Source: Murimonas intestini (GTDB lineage Bacteria > Bacillota > Clostridia > Lachnospirales > Lachnospiraceae). From it: DNA of 64,000 nt. Below, one piece after another: positions 26,808 through 35,793 of this stretch (within the stretch, counting starts at the first letter, position 1; every line of letters begins with the position of its first letter). The position numbers and the translations under genes were made by a program. Location of the stretch: positions 159,376 to 223,375 of the forward strand of contig QGGY01000007.1 of the NCBI GenBank assembly GCA_003148945.1, written 5' to 3'. The notes under the pieces are model-generated. The model was not told where the DNA came from, did not search any database, and was given only the letters and a program-made list of their open reading frames with translations.

Positions 26808-26995
26808 TTTTTTTGAATTCCCCCTCTCGGAATAATCTCTGATATTTGCCTCAAAATGCTCCGGCTCCCCTTCAGCCGGCCTGTCTATACAGCCTGCGGC
26901 ATCTCTCTGGTCACTTTTAGTATATCACGGGAAACGGGAAATGCAATCATTGTCTTATATTTAACAAAAATTACTAACTTTTCAGTACTCCGCAA

Positions 26996-28783
26996 TTACA
27001 TTTCCTGCCAGGCAAACTGTGAATTATACAGCTGCTTATAATAACCGTTTTCGGACATCAGTTCTTCGTGGGTTCCCACTTCTTCTATATTTCCTTCTCT
27101 GAGTACCATGATCTTATCTGCATTCTTAATTGTAGACAGTCTATGGGCAATGACGAAGCTGGTCCTGCCTTCCATCACTTTGTGCATGGCATTCTGGAGC
27201 ATCTTTTCCAGCCTTGTATCCACTGACGAAGTAGCTTCGTCCAGTATGAGTATCTTCGGATCCTTCAGGATTGCCCTGGCTATTGTCAGCAGCTGTTTTT
27301 CTCCCTGTGAGATATTGTTGCCTTCCTCATTGATCATCATGTTATAGCCGCCCGGCAGGGTTCTGATAAAATGATGGACATTTGCCATCCTGGCCGCATC
27401 GATAACCTCATCTTTTCTTGCCCCCAGCCTGCCATACCTGATGTTTTCATAGATAGTTCCTGAAAACAGCCATGTGTCCTGCAGTACCATCCCAAACATG
27501 GAACGCAGCTCTTCTCTCTTCATATCCCTGATGTCCACACCGTCCACCAGTATCCTGCCGCTGTCTACATCGTAGAAGCGCAGGAGCAGATTGATGATTG
27601 TTGTCTTTCCCGCTCCCGTGGGACCTACAATGGCTACCATCTGCCCTGAACTTACATGCATATCCAGATTTTTAATGACTGCCCTGTCTGTATATCCAAA
27701 TGAGACATCCTCAAATTCCACATTTCCTTTTACATTCCATATATGTCTGGGCGATTCCGCCTCAGCCACCTCTTCTTCGGCATCCAGTATCTCAATGATA
27801 CGCTTCAGGGCCGCAAATGCTGCCTGTATCTGCGTGGACAGCTGTGATACCTGAGAGAGCGGGTCGTTGACCTGCCAGATGTAGCGGATAAAAGCCTGCA
27901 GGTTCCCGACTGTTATAGTCCCGCTGATAACAAAGAAACACCCCATCACAGCTGCCGCCCCGATGCAGAGGTATGTGACAAGAGATATAAGCGGGCTCAT
28001 AATAGATGACATGAACTGTGCCTTAAATGCATGCTTCTGAAGCGCTCCGTTAATTCCCTTAAACTGTTTTTCCGCCTCTTCCTGCCTGCCGTAGAGCAGC
28101 AGTTCATTATACCCGCTGTACAGCTCTGTTATGGTGCCGTTAAGCTCCCCAAGCGCATCCTGCTGGGCCTTGAACTGTCCCTGGCTCTTCTTTACCACTC
28201 CCTGGCTGATCAGTATGCTCAAGGGGATGATCGCCACGCCCAGCCATGCCATCACAGGCTGGATGGCAAACATCATGACAAGAGCCAGGATGATTGTCAT
28301 AATTCCTCTTATCACCTCTGTAAAACTCTGCTGAAGTGCATTAGACACAGCTTCAATATCATTCGTCAGACGGCTCAGTGTATCTCCGAAGCTGTGTGTA
28401 TCGAAATATTTCACCGGCAGCCTTCTTATCTTATCCTGTACTGCATTCCTCATGTCGTGCATGGCATTCTGGATAGAGTCAGTCAGGAAAAAGCTGGCAA
28501 ATACCTGGGATAATGTCTTGATCAGATAAATGATCAAAAGTACTATTAAAATTCGTATGACAATATCAAAATGCACTCCTGCGCCTTCTGCCTTTGCCGC
28601 CATTTCCCCTGCATCCTTTGCAAGCTGAGTGGTGATCATACCTTCCACGCTGGGAGCAATTGTCATTGCAGCCACACTGACCACCACCATCAGGACTGCT
28701 CCAAAAAATTTTCCTTTATATGGTGCGATAAATGGCGATAATTTTTTTATCATTTTTATAAAATCTGCAATTTTCCTACGCAT
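26996..28783 (-). CDS. ABC exporter half-transporter (second subunit)
   Basis: This fused membrane-ATPase subunit of the MdlB/BmrA class has six helices in residues about 15-310, then Walker A GPTGAGKTT, Q loop, signature ISQGEKQL, Walker B ILILDEATSSVDTR and H loop IAHRLSTI. With a complete Walker B glutamate and signature it provides the active half of a heterodimeric exporter. The ATG overlaps the upstream partner's stop by eight bases (ATGCGTAG) and has AGGAGG nine bases upstream; a GTG six codons earlier is not needed. Substrate is likely a drug or lipophilic compound, as the operon is under a MerR-type promoter. Confidence 0.92.
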   Translation of the reverse strand: MRRKIADFIKMIKKLSPFIAPYKGKFFGAVLMVVVSVAAMTIAPSVEGMITTQLAKDAGEMAAKAEGAGVHFDIVIRILIVLLIIYLIKTLSQVFASFFLTDSIQNAMHDMRNAVQDKIRRLPVKYFDTHSFGDTLSRLTNDIEAVSNALQQSFTEVIRGIMTIILALVMMFAIQPVMAWLGVAIIPLSILISQGVVKKSQGQFKAQQDALGELNGTITELYSGYNELLLYGRQEEAEKQFKGINGALQKHAFKAQFMSSIMSPLISLVTYLCIGAAAVMGCFFVISGTITVGNLQAFIRYIWQVNDPLSQVSQLSTQIQAAFAALKRIIEILDAEEEVAEAESPRHIWNVKGNVEFEDVSFGYTDRAVIKNLDMHVSSGQMVAIVGPTGAGKTTIINLLLRFYDVDSGRILVDGVDIRDMKREELRSMFGMVLQDTWLFSGTIYENIRYGRLGARKDEVIDAARMANVHHFIRTLPGGYNMMINEEGNNISQGEKQLLTIARAILKDPKILILDEATSSVDTRLEKMLQNAMHKVMEGRTSFVIAHRLSTIKNADKIMVLREGNIEEVGTHEELMSENGYYKQLYNSQFAWQEM

Positions 28784-30506
28784 GGGCAAGTTCCTCCTCA
28801 CTCAGCTGTGAAGCCGCGATTTCACGGTATATAGGACAGCTCTTTAGAAGCTCCCTGTGGGTTCCGGTTCCCACTACACTGCCCTCATCGAGAACAAGGA
28901 TCTTATCTGCGTCCATTATGCTGGAGACTCTCTGGGCCACTATCATTACCACAGCCTCCCCTGTCTCCTTTCGAAGGGCACGCCTCACAGCTGCATCCGT
29001 CTTAAAATCAAGAGCAGAAAAAGAATCGTCAAAGATATATACATCCGGTTTTCTCACCAGCGCCCTGGCTATAGACAGCCTCTGGCGCTGTCCTCCTGAT
29101 ACGTTTGTGGCATTCTCAGTTATCTGTTCCTCAAAGCCTCCCTTTTCCATGATAAAATCATAGGCCTGGGCCGTCTTTGCCGCATGTATGATCTCTTCCA
29201 TAGAGGCATCCTTTTTCCCGATCCTGATATTATCTGCAATAGAGCCCATAAAAAGCATGGCCTTCTGGGGAATGAAGCCGATAGCGCTTCTTAATCCCTG
29301 CAGTTCATAATCCCGGATATCTTCCCCGTTGATCGTGATCTTTCCTGCACTCACATCATATGACCTGGGGATCAGATTGATCAATGTACTCTTGCCTGAG
29401 CCTGTACTTCCGATAAAAGCAACTGTCTCCCCTTTAGATGCAGTAAAGGAAATATTCTTTAAGACAGCCTCCTCCCCGTCAGGATATGCAAAATCCACAT
29501 GGTCAAAACAGATCTCTTCAATGGGCCTTAAAAGCTTTTTTCCGCTTCCGTCATTTTTGATCACTGCTTCTGTTTTCAGGACATCTGTGATCCTCCTGGC
29601 GCTCACCTGTGCTTTAGGATACATCATGAACACCATACAGAACAGCATAATGGAAAACATCACGTGGAACAGGTAATCCATAAATGCCACCAATTCTCCT
29701 ATCTGCAGGCTTCCCTTATTGATCATCACACTTGATATCCAGTAGATTATCATACCTGCAATATTCATCAGCAGGAAAAAGGCAGGCTGTGTCACTGACA
29801 TCAGCTTAAACAGCTTTTTTGAGTGGCTCATGTAGGACTGGTTTGCCTCATCAAACCGCTTCTTCTCATGGCTGTCATTCGTAAAAGCCCGGATAACCCT
29901 GATTCCGCTCAGGTTCTCCCTGGATATCCTGTTGATCCATTCCAAAGATGACTGCTGCCCCTCACTGATTGGCTCTGAACATCTTGCCACAATGACAACA
30001 CCTGCAATAATGACAGGTATGGTACACAGAATAACCACTGACAGCTCCAGGGAAGCTTTCAGTACAAGGAAAATACTTCCCACCATCATGACCGGGGTCA
30101 TAAGCGCTGTCCTCAACAGGATGTTTACAAACATCTGTATCTGGAACGCGTCGTTATTAGTTCTGGTGATCAGGGATGATGTTCCGAATTTATTGTACTC
30201 GCTGTGTGAAAATCCCTGCGTCTTTTTAAAAATATCGTTTCTCAGATCCCGTGTGATAGATGTGGACAGCCAGGCGCAGCAGTATCCCAGCAGGATAGTT
30301 CCGGCCACTCCCAGCAGTGATATAGCCAGGATGACTCCTCCCATCTTCCATATGTAGGCTCCGTCCTGCGCTGCCACACCATTGTCGATCATGACCGCCA
30401 CAATAGTTGGAATTCCCAGCTCTACCAGTGCAAATCCAAAAACGGATATCACATTCACAAGAAACATTTTCTTGTATCTTTTCAAATATTTTAAGATCAG
30501 TCTCAT
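28776..30506 (-). CDS. ABC exporter half-transporter (first subunit)
   Basis: The fused six-helix membrane domain and ATPase is the partner of the next gene. Walker A is GSTGSGKST, signature VSGGQRQRLSIARAL, and Walker B VYIFDDSFSALDF. The catalytic Glu after Walker B is Asp here (FDDS), the usual degenerate site of heterodimeric exporters such as BmrCD and TM287/288, so one of the two ATP sites is likely non-hydrolytic. AGGAGGAAGAA precedes the ATG. Transcription begins at a MerR-type promoter shared with the divergent regulator. Confidence 0.92.
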   Translation of the reverse strand: MRLILKYLKRYKKMFLVNVISVFGFALVELGIPTIVAVMIDNGVAAQDGAYIWKMGGVILAISLLGVAGTILLGYCCAWLSTSITRDLRNDIFKKTQGFSHSEYNKFGTSSLITRTNNDAFQIQMFVNILLRTALMTPVMMVGSIFLVLKASLELSVVILCTIPVIIAGVVIVARCSEPISEGQQSSLEWINRISRENLSGIRVIRAFTNDSHEKKRFDEANQSYMSHSKKLFKLMSVTQPAFFLLMNIAGMIIYWISSVMINKGSLQIGELVAFMDYLFHVMFSIMLFCMVFMMYPKAQVSARRITDVLKTEAVIKNDGSGKKLLRPIEEICFDHVDFAYPDGEEAVLKNISFTASKGETVAFIGSTGSGKSTLINLIPRSYDVSAGKITINGEDIRDYELQGLRSAIGFIPQKAMLFMGSIADNIRIGKKDASMEEIIHAAKTAQAYDFIMEKGGFEEQITENATNVSGGQRQRLSIARALVRKPDVYIFDDSFSALDFKTDAAVRRALRKETGEAVVMIVAQRVSSIMDADKILVLDEGSVVGTGTHRELLKSCPIYREIAASQLSEEELAHA

Positions 30507-30522
30507 TTCTTCCTCCTCTGCC

Positions 30523-30577
30523 TTGACAAATTGCCGCGGTTATTCTAGTGTAAGGTATAAGGTAACCTTATAGTCAA
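30523..30577. promoter_or_regulatory. Divergent MerR-type promoter with 15-bp operator
   Basis: For the exporter operon, TTGACT (30572-30577) and TACACT (30547-30552) are separated by 19 bases, the over-long spacer that MerR activators correct by twisting DNA. The spacer contains ATAAGGTAACCTTAT (30557-30571), seven-base arms around one base. For the regulator, TTGACA (30523-30528), 17 bases and TAGTGT overlap the exporter -10, so one protein can repress itself and activate the pumps. Confidence 0.85.
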
Positions 30578-30593
30578 GAGGAGATTTTATAAA

Positions 30594-31433
30594 ATGCAGA
30601 ATAAATATTTTACAACAGGAGAATTTGCAAAGCTCTGCCACATAGAAAAACATGTGCTTTTCCATTACGATGAGATCGGCCTGTTCAGCCCTGCCATAAC
30701 AGGAGATAATGGATACCGCTATTATTCCTGCTACCAGTATGATACTTTTGCAGTCATACGGGCCATGCAGAGTATCGGCATGTCACTGAAGGATATCAAG
30801 GTCTACTTAGACCAGAGGAATCCAGAGCTTTTTCTGAAGCTCATAGATGAGAAAAATAAAGATATTGATGAAGAGATAAAACGCCTGAAAGATATTAAAC
30901 AAATGATAAAACGTCTGAAAGACTATACGAAAGAGGCCATGGATTCCGGCGAAGATATATGCCTCAAATCCCTGCCCGCGGCCCGGCTCCTCTTATCCGA
31001 AAATATGGAAAACAAGACAAATGATGACCTGGCTATCTTTATGGATGCATATATGAGATTCTGCGGTTCACACCATGCAGTCTCGCCTGAATTTGTCGGC
31101 AATATGATTACTGTAGAAAATCTTCAGAAAGAAAACTATCTGAATTATTCTTATTTATATATGCCTACTGACACCAGAAATAAGTCAGCAGATTTCGCAC
31201 GAAAGCAAGGCATCTACCTGTACGCCTGCCACCATGGTTATTATGACACTATCCATCAGACTTACAAAAAGATGCTGAAATACGCTGAAGATAACAAAAT
31301 CCTCCTTGGAAAATTTGCCTATGAAGAATATCTCTTAGCAGATGTCGCCCAGAAGGATATGACCGGTTATGTCACTAAAATTTTGATTGAAACGCGGGAA
31401 GATGTGGGCAATGCCCAGTATAACCCAAAGTAA
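30594..31433 (+). CDS. MerR-family drug-responsive regulator (BmrR/TipA-like)
   Basis: Residues 1-75 are a MerR winged helix ([29 protein letters not shown], then NGYRYYS and IGMSLKDIK). A coiled coil (residues about 75-120, ending in [16 protein letters not shown]) forms the dimer. The C-terminal 150 residues resemble a GyrI-like effector domain. GAGGAG lies before the ATG. The divergent exporter genes and the 19-base promoter spacer indicate that it activates the pump when it binds a drug. Confidence 0.88.
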   Translation: MQNKYFTTGEFAKLCHIEKHVLFHYDEIGLFSPAITGDNGYRYYSCYQYDTFAVIRAMQSIGMSLKDIKVYLDQRNPELFLKLIDEKNKDIDEEIKRLKDIKQMIKRLKDYTKEAMDSGEDICLKSLPAARLLLSENMENKTNDDLAIFMDAYMRFCGSHHAVSPEFVGNMITVENLQKENYLNYSYLYMPTDTRNKSADFARKQGIYLYACHHGYYDTIHQTYKKMLKYAEDNKILLGKFAYEEYLLADVAQKDMTGYVTKILIETREDVGNAQYNPK

Positions 31434-31467
31434 ATAACGTAATGTTTCGCTGGGAGTTATACTAGAT

Positions 31468-31857
31468 TTAACCTTTGTATTTTTGAACTATTTCCACATC
31501 TGTATCTTCTGGATTGGATCTGATAAGGCTGCAGACTTTCTCAACATAGTCTGCTTTCTGCTCCAGAAGGTCCGCAATCACTGCTGCTTCATAGCCTTTA
31601 TACAGCATATTCCGCATACACCGGACTAAAGTGTACTCCATGCCTTTCTCAATACCCTTCTCAACGCCCTTCTCAACACCTTCATCAAAAATAAGCTGCG
31701 CCACCTTTGTCATCATAATCGCTCCTTTCACATAATCCGCATATTCTTTGTCTATAACTTTATACGCAAACGTAATGATCCCGAGATTCTTATGTTTTAA
31801 GGCCTCCGTAAGGAATTTTAATGTAACATCCTTATTCTGATATGCAATCTCACTCAT
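31468..31857 (-). CDS. Rpn/PD-(D/E)XK-associated small protein with EKG repeats
   Basis: The 129-residue protein has a C-terminal pattern of GVEKGVEKGIEKGMEY followed by a helical tail, as seen at the end of Rpn-family (YhgA-like) recombination-promoting nucleases and of many orphan Clostridia proteins. The start MSEIAYQNKDV also resembles the N-terminus of such proteins, while the nuclease core between them is missing. It could be an internally shortened member or a separate small family. AAGGAGG precedes the ATG. No function is assigned. Confidence 0.65.
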   Translation of the reverse strand: MSEIAYQNKDVTLKFLTEALKHKNLGIITFAYKVIDKEYADYVKGAIMMTKVAQLIFDEGVEKGVEKGIEKGMEYTLVRCMRNMLYKGYEAAVIADLLEQKADYVEKVCSLIRSNPEDTDVEIVQKYKG

Positions 31858-32115
31858 ATTGCTATCCTCCTTATATTATAACGTTCACCCTGATTTATTA
31901 CAACAAAAACTATACACCCTGCATAGGCATCACCCGATTCATGTTTGATTTTAATGGGAAATAAAAGAAAAATAATTGATAAAATATTAAATAAGAGTAT
32001 TTACATAAAAAGCAGAATGCCTTTCATGAATAGAATATATACAGACTAACAGAATGTGAACGGCCTGTCAAGTATTACTGGTCATGAAACAGCCCTGGCT
32101 AAATGCACAGTCCTG

Positions 32116-32144
32116 TTGAAAGCCGCAGGCCTGCATGATATAAT
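32116..32144 (+). promoter_or_regulatory. Strong promoter of the orphan gene
   Basis: TTGAAA, 17 bases, TATAAT lie 36 bases before the start codon. The remainder of 31858-32115 is AT-rich with no gene or clear hairpin that I can support. Confidence 0.75.
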
Positions 32145-32179
32145 CGTTAGAAAATGATATAAACCATAAGGAGGCTCAT

Positions 32180-32722
32180 ATGCAGCAATATCAATTTGAA
32201 AAAATATACTCACAAATGCAAAAGGAATTTGGCAGAATAAAGCCAGGGCAGGAAGATGATCATTCTTTCATGCTGATGCCATTAGAAACCAATGCGCTGA
32301 AGATAAACCGCAAATACCCCTCTTCAAACAGCCGAAGGCTTAAAGAGGCAACAGCACTCGTTTTATTTGACATAAAAGAACGTTGTACCGGCGAGAAGTA
32401 TGACCTGTCTTCCTTCAGAAATGAAGACAACCAGCGTCTCGAACAGGCTTTACTTATGGCTTTTGACCCCTTCACAAACGAAGAAGTCATGGCTTCCCTT
32501 AAAAGTACAGCCAGCATAGATTTAGAAAACACTGACGACCTGCATAACTTTTACCAGGAACCCGTTATCTGTATCCTCAGAATAAAAGAGTCCATAGATA
32601 CCTGGGAAAAGAATTTAGGAGCAAATGGTTATTTTGAATTTATAGAAAAATTCATGGGAAATAAAATAACCGACGATAAAATGAACTTTTCTTTTGCAGT
32701 TCCCGGTGAAAATTTGTCATAA
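32180..32722 (+). CDS. Conserved-looking protein of unknown function
   Basis: The 180-residue protein is soluble, charged and mainly helical. I do not recognise the family. A near-consensus promoter and AAGGAGG eight bases before the ATG show that it is a real gene. Visible features are an internal FDIKERC, ALLMAFDPFTNEEV and FEFIEKFMGNKITDD, with no signal, membrane segment or metal motif. It stands alone, converging with the methyltransferase gene. Confidence 0.7.
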   Translation: MQQYQFEKIYSQMQKEFGRIKPGQEDDHSFMLMPLETNALKINRKYPSSNSRRLKEATALVLFDIKERCTGEKYDLSSFRNEDNQRLEQALLMAFDPFTNEEVMASLKSTASIDLENTDDLHNFYQEPVICILRIKESIDTWEKNLGANGYFEFIEKFMGNKITDDKMNFSFAVPGENLS

Positions 32723-32765
32723 AAAAAGTGCGTACAACTGCGAAAATTCTGTTATAGGCCAGATG

Positions 32766-32794
32766 GCTGCTAAGCATGGCCGGCACTTAGCAGC
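32766..32794. terminator. Inverted repeat between convergent genes
   Basis: GCTGCTAAG and CTTAGCAGC form a perfect 9-bp stem with an inner GCCGGC, 15 bases before the methyltransferase stop. T-tracts are weak on both strands, so its use as a bidirectional terminator is a guess from position. Confidence 0.4.
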
Positions 32795-32808
32795 GCTGAA
32801 GCTTTCTC

Positions 32809-34011
32809 CTATTTCTCGTCACAAACCTGAAAAATATAGAATTTCAGATAATACGACTCATCTGCATTCCAGAGTATTGGATGGTCAGACGCCTGCGTGC
32901 GGTATTCCACCTGCCGCAGATTTTTATGAGCATTTTTTGCTGCTTCCCTGATTGTCTTTGTAAAAAGCTCAGGATCCATAAAATGTGAGCAGGAACAGGT
33001 GGCCAGATATCCTCCGTCCCTGACCAGCTTCATGCCGCGCAGGTTGATCTCCCTGTACCCTTTTACAGCATTTTTGACAGAACTGCGGGATTTTGTGAAT
33101 GCGGGAGGGTCCAGGATGACCACATCAAACTTTTCTCCCTTTTTCTCAAGCTCCGGAAGGAGTTCAAATACATCTCTGCATATGAATTCCACCCTGTCCT
33201 CCAAACCATTGAGCCTGGCGTTTTCCCTGGCCTGACATATACCAAGCTCGGAGGCATCAACGCCCAGCACCCTGGCTGCTCCCGCAATCCCGGCATTTAA
33301 TGCGAAGGATCCTGTATGTGTGAAACAGTCCAGTACTTTCTTATCCCTGCACAGGCGCTGGATTGCCAGCCGGTTGTATTTCTGGTCCAGGAAAAATCCC
33401 GTCTTCTGGCCTTCTTCCACATCCACGATATATTTCACGCCATTTTCTGTGATCTCCACCTTCGTATCAAAGGGTTCAGTGAGGAATCCCTTTGTCCTCT
33501 CCATCCCCTCCTTCATCCGCACCTTGGCATCACTTCTCTCATAGATGCCGCGCACATGTATGCCATCTTCCCCAAGCACTTCACAGACAATGTCCAGGAT
33601 CTGCATCTTCATCCTGTCAATTCCCAGAGCTGTAGATTCCACCACCAACACATCTGAGAATTTATCCACCACCAGACCGGGCAGATAATCTGCCTCTGCA
33701 AATATCAAACGGCAGCTGGATGTATCCACAGTAGCCTTGCGGTATTCCCAGGCATCTTTTACTCTCATCCTCAGAAATGCTTCATCAATCACTGCTGCTT
33801 TCTTCCTGGACATGATCCTGACCACTATCCTGGATTTTGTATTAATAAAACCATGTCCAAGGAAATAGCCGTCGAAATCTTCTACAGCCACCATATCTCC
33901 ATCTTCAAATTCTCCTTCTATCCTGTCGATCTCATTGTCAAAGACCCACATTCCGCCTGATTTGAGCAGGCGTCCTTCACCTTTTTTCAGTTTTACTATT
34001 GTATTTTCCAT
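32809..34011 (-). CDS. rlmI: RlmI-like 23S rRNA cytosine-C5 methyltransferase
   Basis: This SAM-dependent methyltransferase has an N-terminal PUA domain (residues 1-75; LKKGEGRLLKSGGMWVF), a central EEHUB-like domain and a C-terminal Rossmann domain (VLDCFTHTGSFALNAG, LGVDASE, DVVILDPPAFTKS, TCSCSHFM). The order and the DPPAF motif are those of RlmI/YccW, which makes m5C1962 in E. coli 23S rRNA. The ATG chosen has AGGAG close upstream; an ATG six codons earlier has none. Length 400 is normal. Confidence 0.9.
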   Translation of the reverse strand: MENTIVKLKKGEGRLLKSGGMWVFDNEIDRIEGEFEDGDMVAVEDFDGYFLGHGFINTKSRIVVRIMSRKKAAVIDEAFLRMRVKDAWEYRKATVDTSSCRLIFAEADYLPGLVVDKFSDVLVVESTALGIDRMKMQILDIVCEVLGEDGIHVRGIYERSDAKVRMKEGMERTKGFLTEPFDTKVEITENGVKYIVDVEEGQKTGFFLDQKYNRLAIQRLCRDKKVLDCFTHTGSFALNAGIAGAARVLGVDASELGICQARENARLNGLEDRVEFICRDVFELLPELEKKGEKFDVVILDPPAFTKSRSSVKNAVKGYREINLRGMKLVRDGGYLATCSCSHFMDPELFTKTIREAAKNAHKNLRQVEYRTQASDHPILWNADESYYLKFYIFQVCDEK

Positions 34012-34078
34012 ATTTCTCCTGTCTTCCATGTTATCTTTTTACATAATTCCCGTCGCACTTTGCGAAGTATAATCCCCT

Positions 34079-34432
34079 CTATAATGACAGGCGTTCAAAT
34101 TCCGCCAGCAGGGCCTCAGCCTCGTCCATTGTATTATGCCACCCATATTTCTTTAAGTCTACACACATATCCTGCACACAAATCCCCTCTTTTTTCAGAA
34201 GCTTCTGCTGAAGACCGGGATATTCAAAAGCACCAGCACCTGAAAGGATTCCCCTGCTGTTTACGATCCTGTGTGCCGGGATGTCTTCCGCCAACAGGCG
34301 GTGGCTGAGCGCGAATCCCACCTGCCTTGCATTCTTTGGTTTTCCGCACAGAAGAGCTATCTGTCCATAAGTGCATACCCTTCCATATGGAATAGAATGG
34401 CATACTATCTCCATCCGTTTATAAAAGTCCAT
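34079..34432 (-). CDS. Alkyltransferase-like protein (ATL), MGMT fold without the cysteine
   Basis: The 117-residue MGMT_like DNA-binding domain has IPYGRVCTYGQIALLCG and NARQVGFALS, but the active-site motif PCHR reads PAHR (codon GCA) at about residue 54. Without the cysteine it cannot remove alkyl groups; ATL proteins bind O6-alkylguanine and recruit nucleotide excision repair. The C-terminus is slightly longer than in Atl1. The upstream purine-rich AGAGGTGA serves as ribosome site. It lies alone downstream of no operon, divergent from the TetR gene. Confidence 0.88.
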   Translation of the reverse strand: MDFYKRMEIVCHSIPYGRVCTYGQIALLCGKPKNARQVGFALSHRLLAEDIPAHRIVNSRGILSGAGAFEYPGLQQKLLKKEGICVQDMCVDLKKYGWHNTMDEAEALLAEFERLSL

Positions 34433-34601
34433 CCGTACTCACCTCTGTTCTGCCGTTATTTTAATTAAAGGGATTACCAGGAATTGGCGCTCCCTGAGGA
34501 CATGTTATATTCTATCATAACTTCTGCAGTTTTTGATATAATTTTATTGCAACTGTTGCAGTAAATGCACAAAACTGCTGAATAGTTACGTTTTATTCTG
34601 C

Positions 34602-34643
34602 TTGACATATGCTCCATATATGATTATAATGAACACTGTTCAT
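34602..34643 (+). promoter_or_regulatory. Promoter and 15-bp operator of the TetR/DUF2871 operon
   Basis: TTGACA (34602-34607), 17 bases, TATAAT (34625-34630) is a full-consensus promoter. ATGAACACTGTTCAT (34629-34643), seven-base arms around one base, overlaps the -10 end and the start site, where a TetR dimer would block transcription. Autoregulation is likely. Confidence 0.8.
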
Positions 34644-34698
34644 ATTCATTGTGATATGCAGTCAGCTGCGTTTTGTAATCATATATATGGAGGTGCTC

Positions 34699-35262
34699 AT
34701 GAATAAAAACGTAACTTCTAAAGAAGAATTAATTGCCGCCGCCTTAAAGATAGCTGCAAATGAGGGCATACATAAAGTCAGTATTCGCAATATTGCAAAT
34801 GAATGCTCTATTTCCACAGGAGTCATTTACAATTATTTTCCTACTAAGGCTGATTTGATTTTCTCTATTGTCAGCAGCTTCTGGGATGGCGTAGCCTGTG
34901 AACTGTCCGACCTGTCAGCTTCCGGGGGCAGTTTCATTGAATTTACGTCAGCATATTATAATATAATCTACAAAAAAATATCTGCTTTTGAACAGGGCTG
35001 GCTGACACAGATGGAAAATCTGCCGGATGATGATAAACGCAGAGGACGGGCATTAGAGACACAGTGTTTCTGTTACCTGAAATCATTGCTGGCTGACGCA
35101 CTTAAATTGGATACATCTGTTTCCCGGGATATCTGGTCAGAGGATTATCCCATGGAGGAATTTATTGATTTCTTATTCTGGCATATTATGAGTATGCTGC
35201 GGGGCAGACAGGAGGATTGCAGCTTTTTCCTTAAAACTATAAAAAGGATCCTGTACAAATAA
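34699..35262 (+). CDS. TetR-family repressor
   Basis: Residues about 5-50 are a TetR helix-turn-helix (EELIAAALKIAANEGIHKVS, ISTGVIYNYFPTKADLI). The rest is an effector-binding helical domain without recognisable ligand motif. The ATG is fixed by GGAGG five bases upstream; the frame continues further up but without a site. It is the first gene of a four-gene operon with three small membrane proteins, whose promoter holds a palindrome suited to this protein. Confidence 0.88.
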   Translation: MNKNVTSKEELIAAALKIAANEGIHKVSIRNIANECSISTGVIYNYFPTKADLIFSIVSSFWDGVACELSDLSASGGSFIEFTSAYYNIIYKKISAFEQGWLTQMENLPDDDKRRGRALETQCFCYLKSLLADALKLDTSVSRDIWSEDYPMEEFIDFLFWHIMSMLRGRQEDCSFFLKTIKRILYK

Positions 35263-35287
35263 AATTATTCAAAAAGGAGGATTTGAA

Positions 35288-35737
35288 TTGAAAGTTCAAA
35301 GAAATATTTTACTGCTGATTGCAGGCTTTATCTGGTTCATAGCCGGATTCAACATTATGAGGATCGGCATCATAGCCTCTTCAGGCATCTGGCTGTGGTG
35401 GATGCTGTGCATAAGCATTGTTGTTTTTCTGCTTTTCCACAACATGGTATTCCGGAAAATGGTGAGGAAACACACAAAACGTATCTTAGACTACCAGGAA
35501 GAGCGTCTTCCCTTTTACCGTTTTTTTGACAGACAGGCCTACTGTATCATGATATTTATGATGACCTTTGGTATTGGCCTGAGGGTTTCCGGTCTTGCAC
35601 CGGATATCTTTATTGCGGTGTTCTACAGCGGGCTTGGGTTTTCTCTGATTATAGCAGGTGTGGGATTTGCACTGCAGTTTTTAAGGTCACGCCGCGCTCC
35701 GGAACCTGTTTCATCCCAGCAGAGCCGCTGGATCTGA
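35288..35737 (+). CDS. Small four-helix membrane protein
   Basis: The 149-residue protein has hydrophobic helices at about residues 7-27, 32-52, 85-103 and 108-130 and a basic loop (FRKMVRKHTKRILDYQEERL). I do not recognise a named family. The start is TTG, seven bases after AAGGAGG, which is unusual but well supported. It lies 25 bases after the TetR gene and is probably co-transcribed with the next two membrane proteins. Confidence 0.8.
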   Translation: MKVQRNILLLIAGFIWFIAGFNIMRIGIIASSGIWLWWMLCISIVVFLLFHNMVFRKMVRKHTKRILDYQEERLPFYRFFDRQAYCIMIFMMTFGIGLRVSGLAPDIFIAVFYSGLGFSLIIAGVGFALQFLRSRRAPEPVSSQQSRWI

Positions 35738-35793
35738 TCAACAGGACAGCAAAATGACTGCTGTTCTAAACACTTACGAAATGAGGTCTTACT

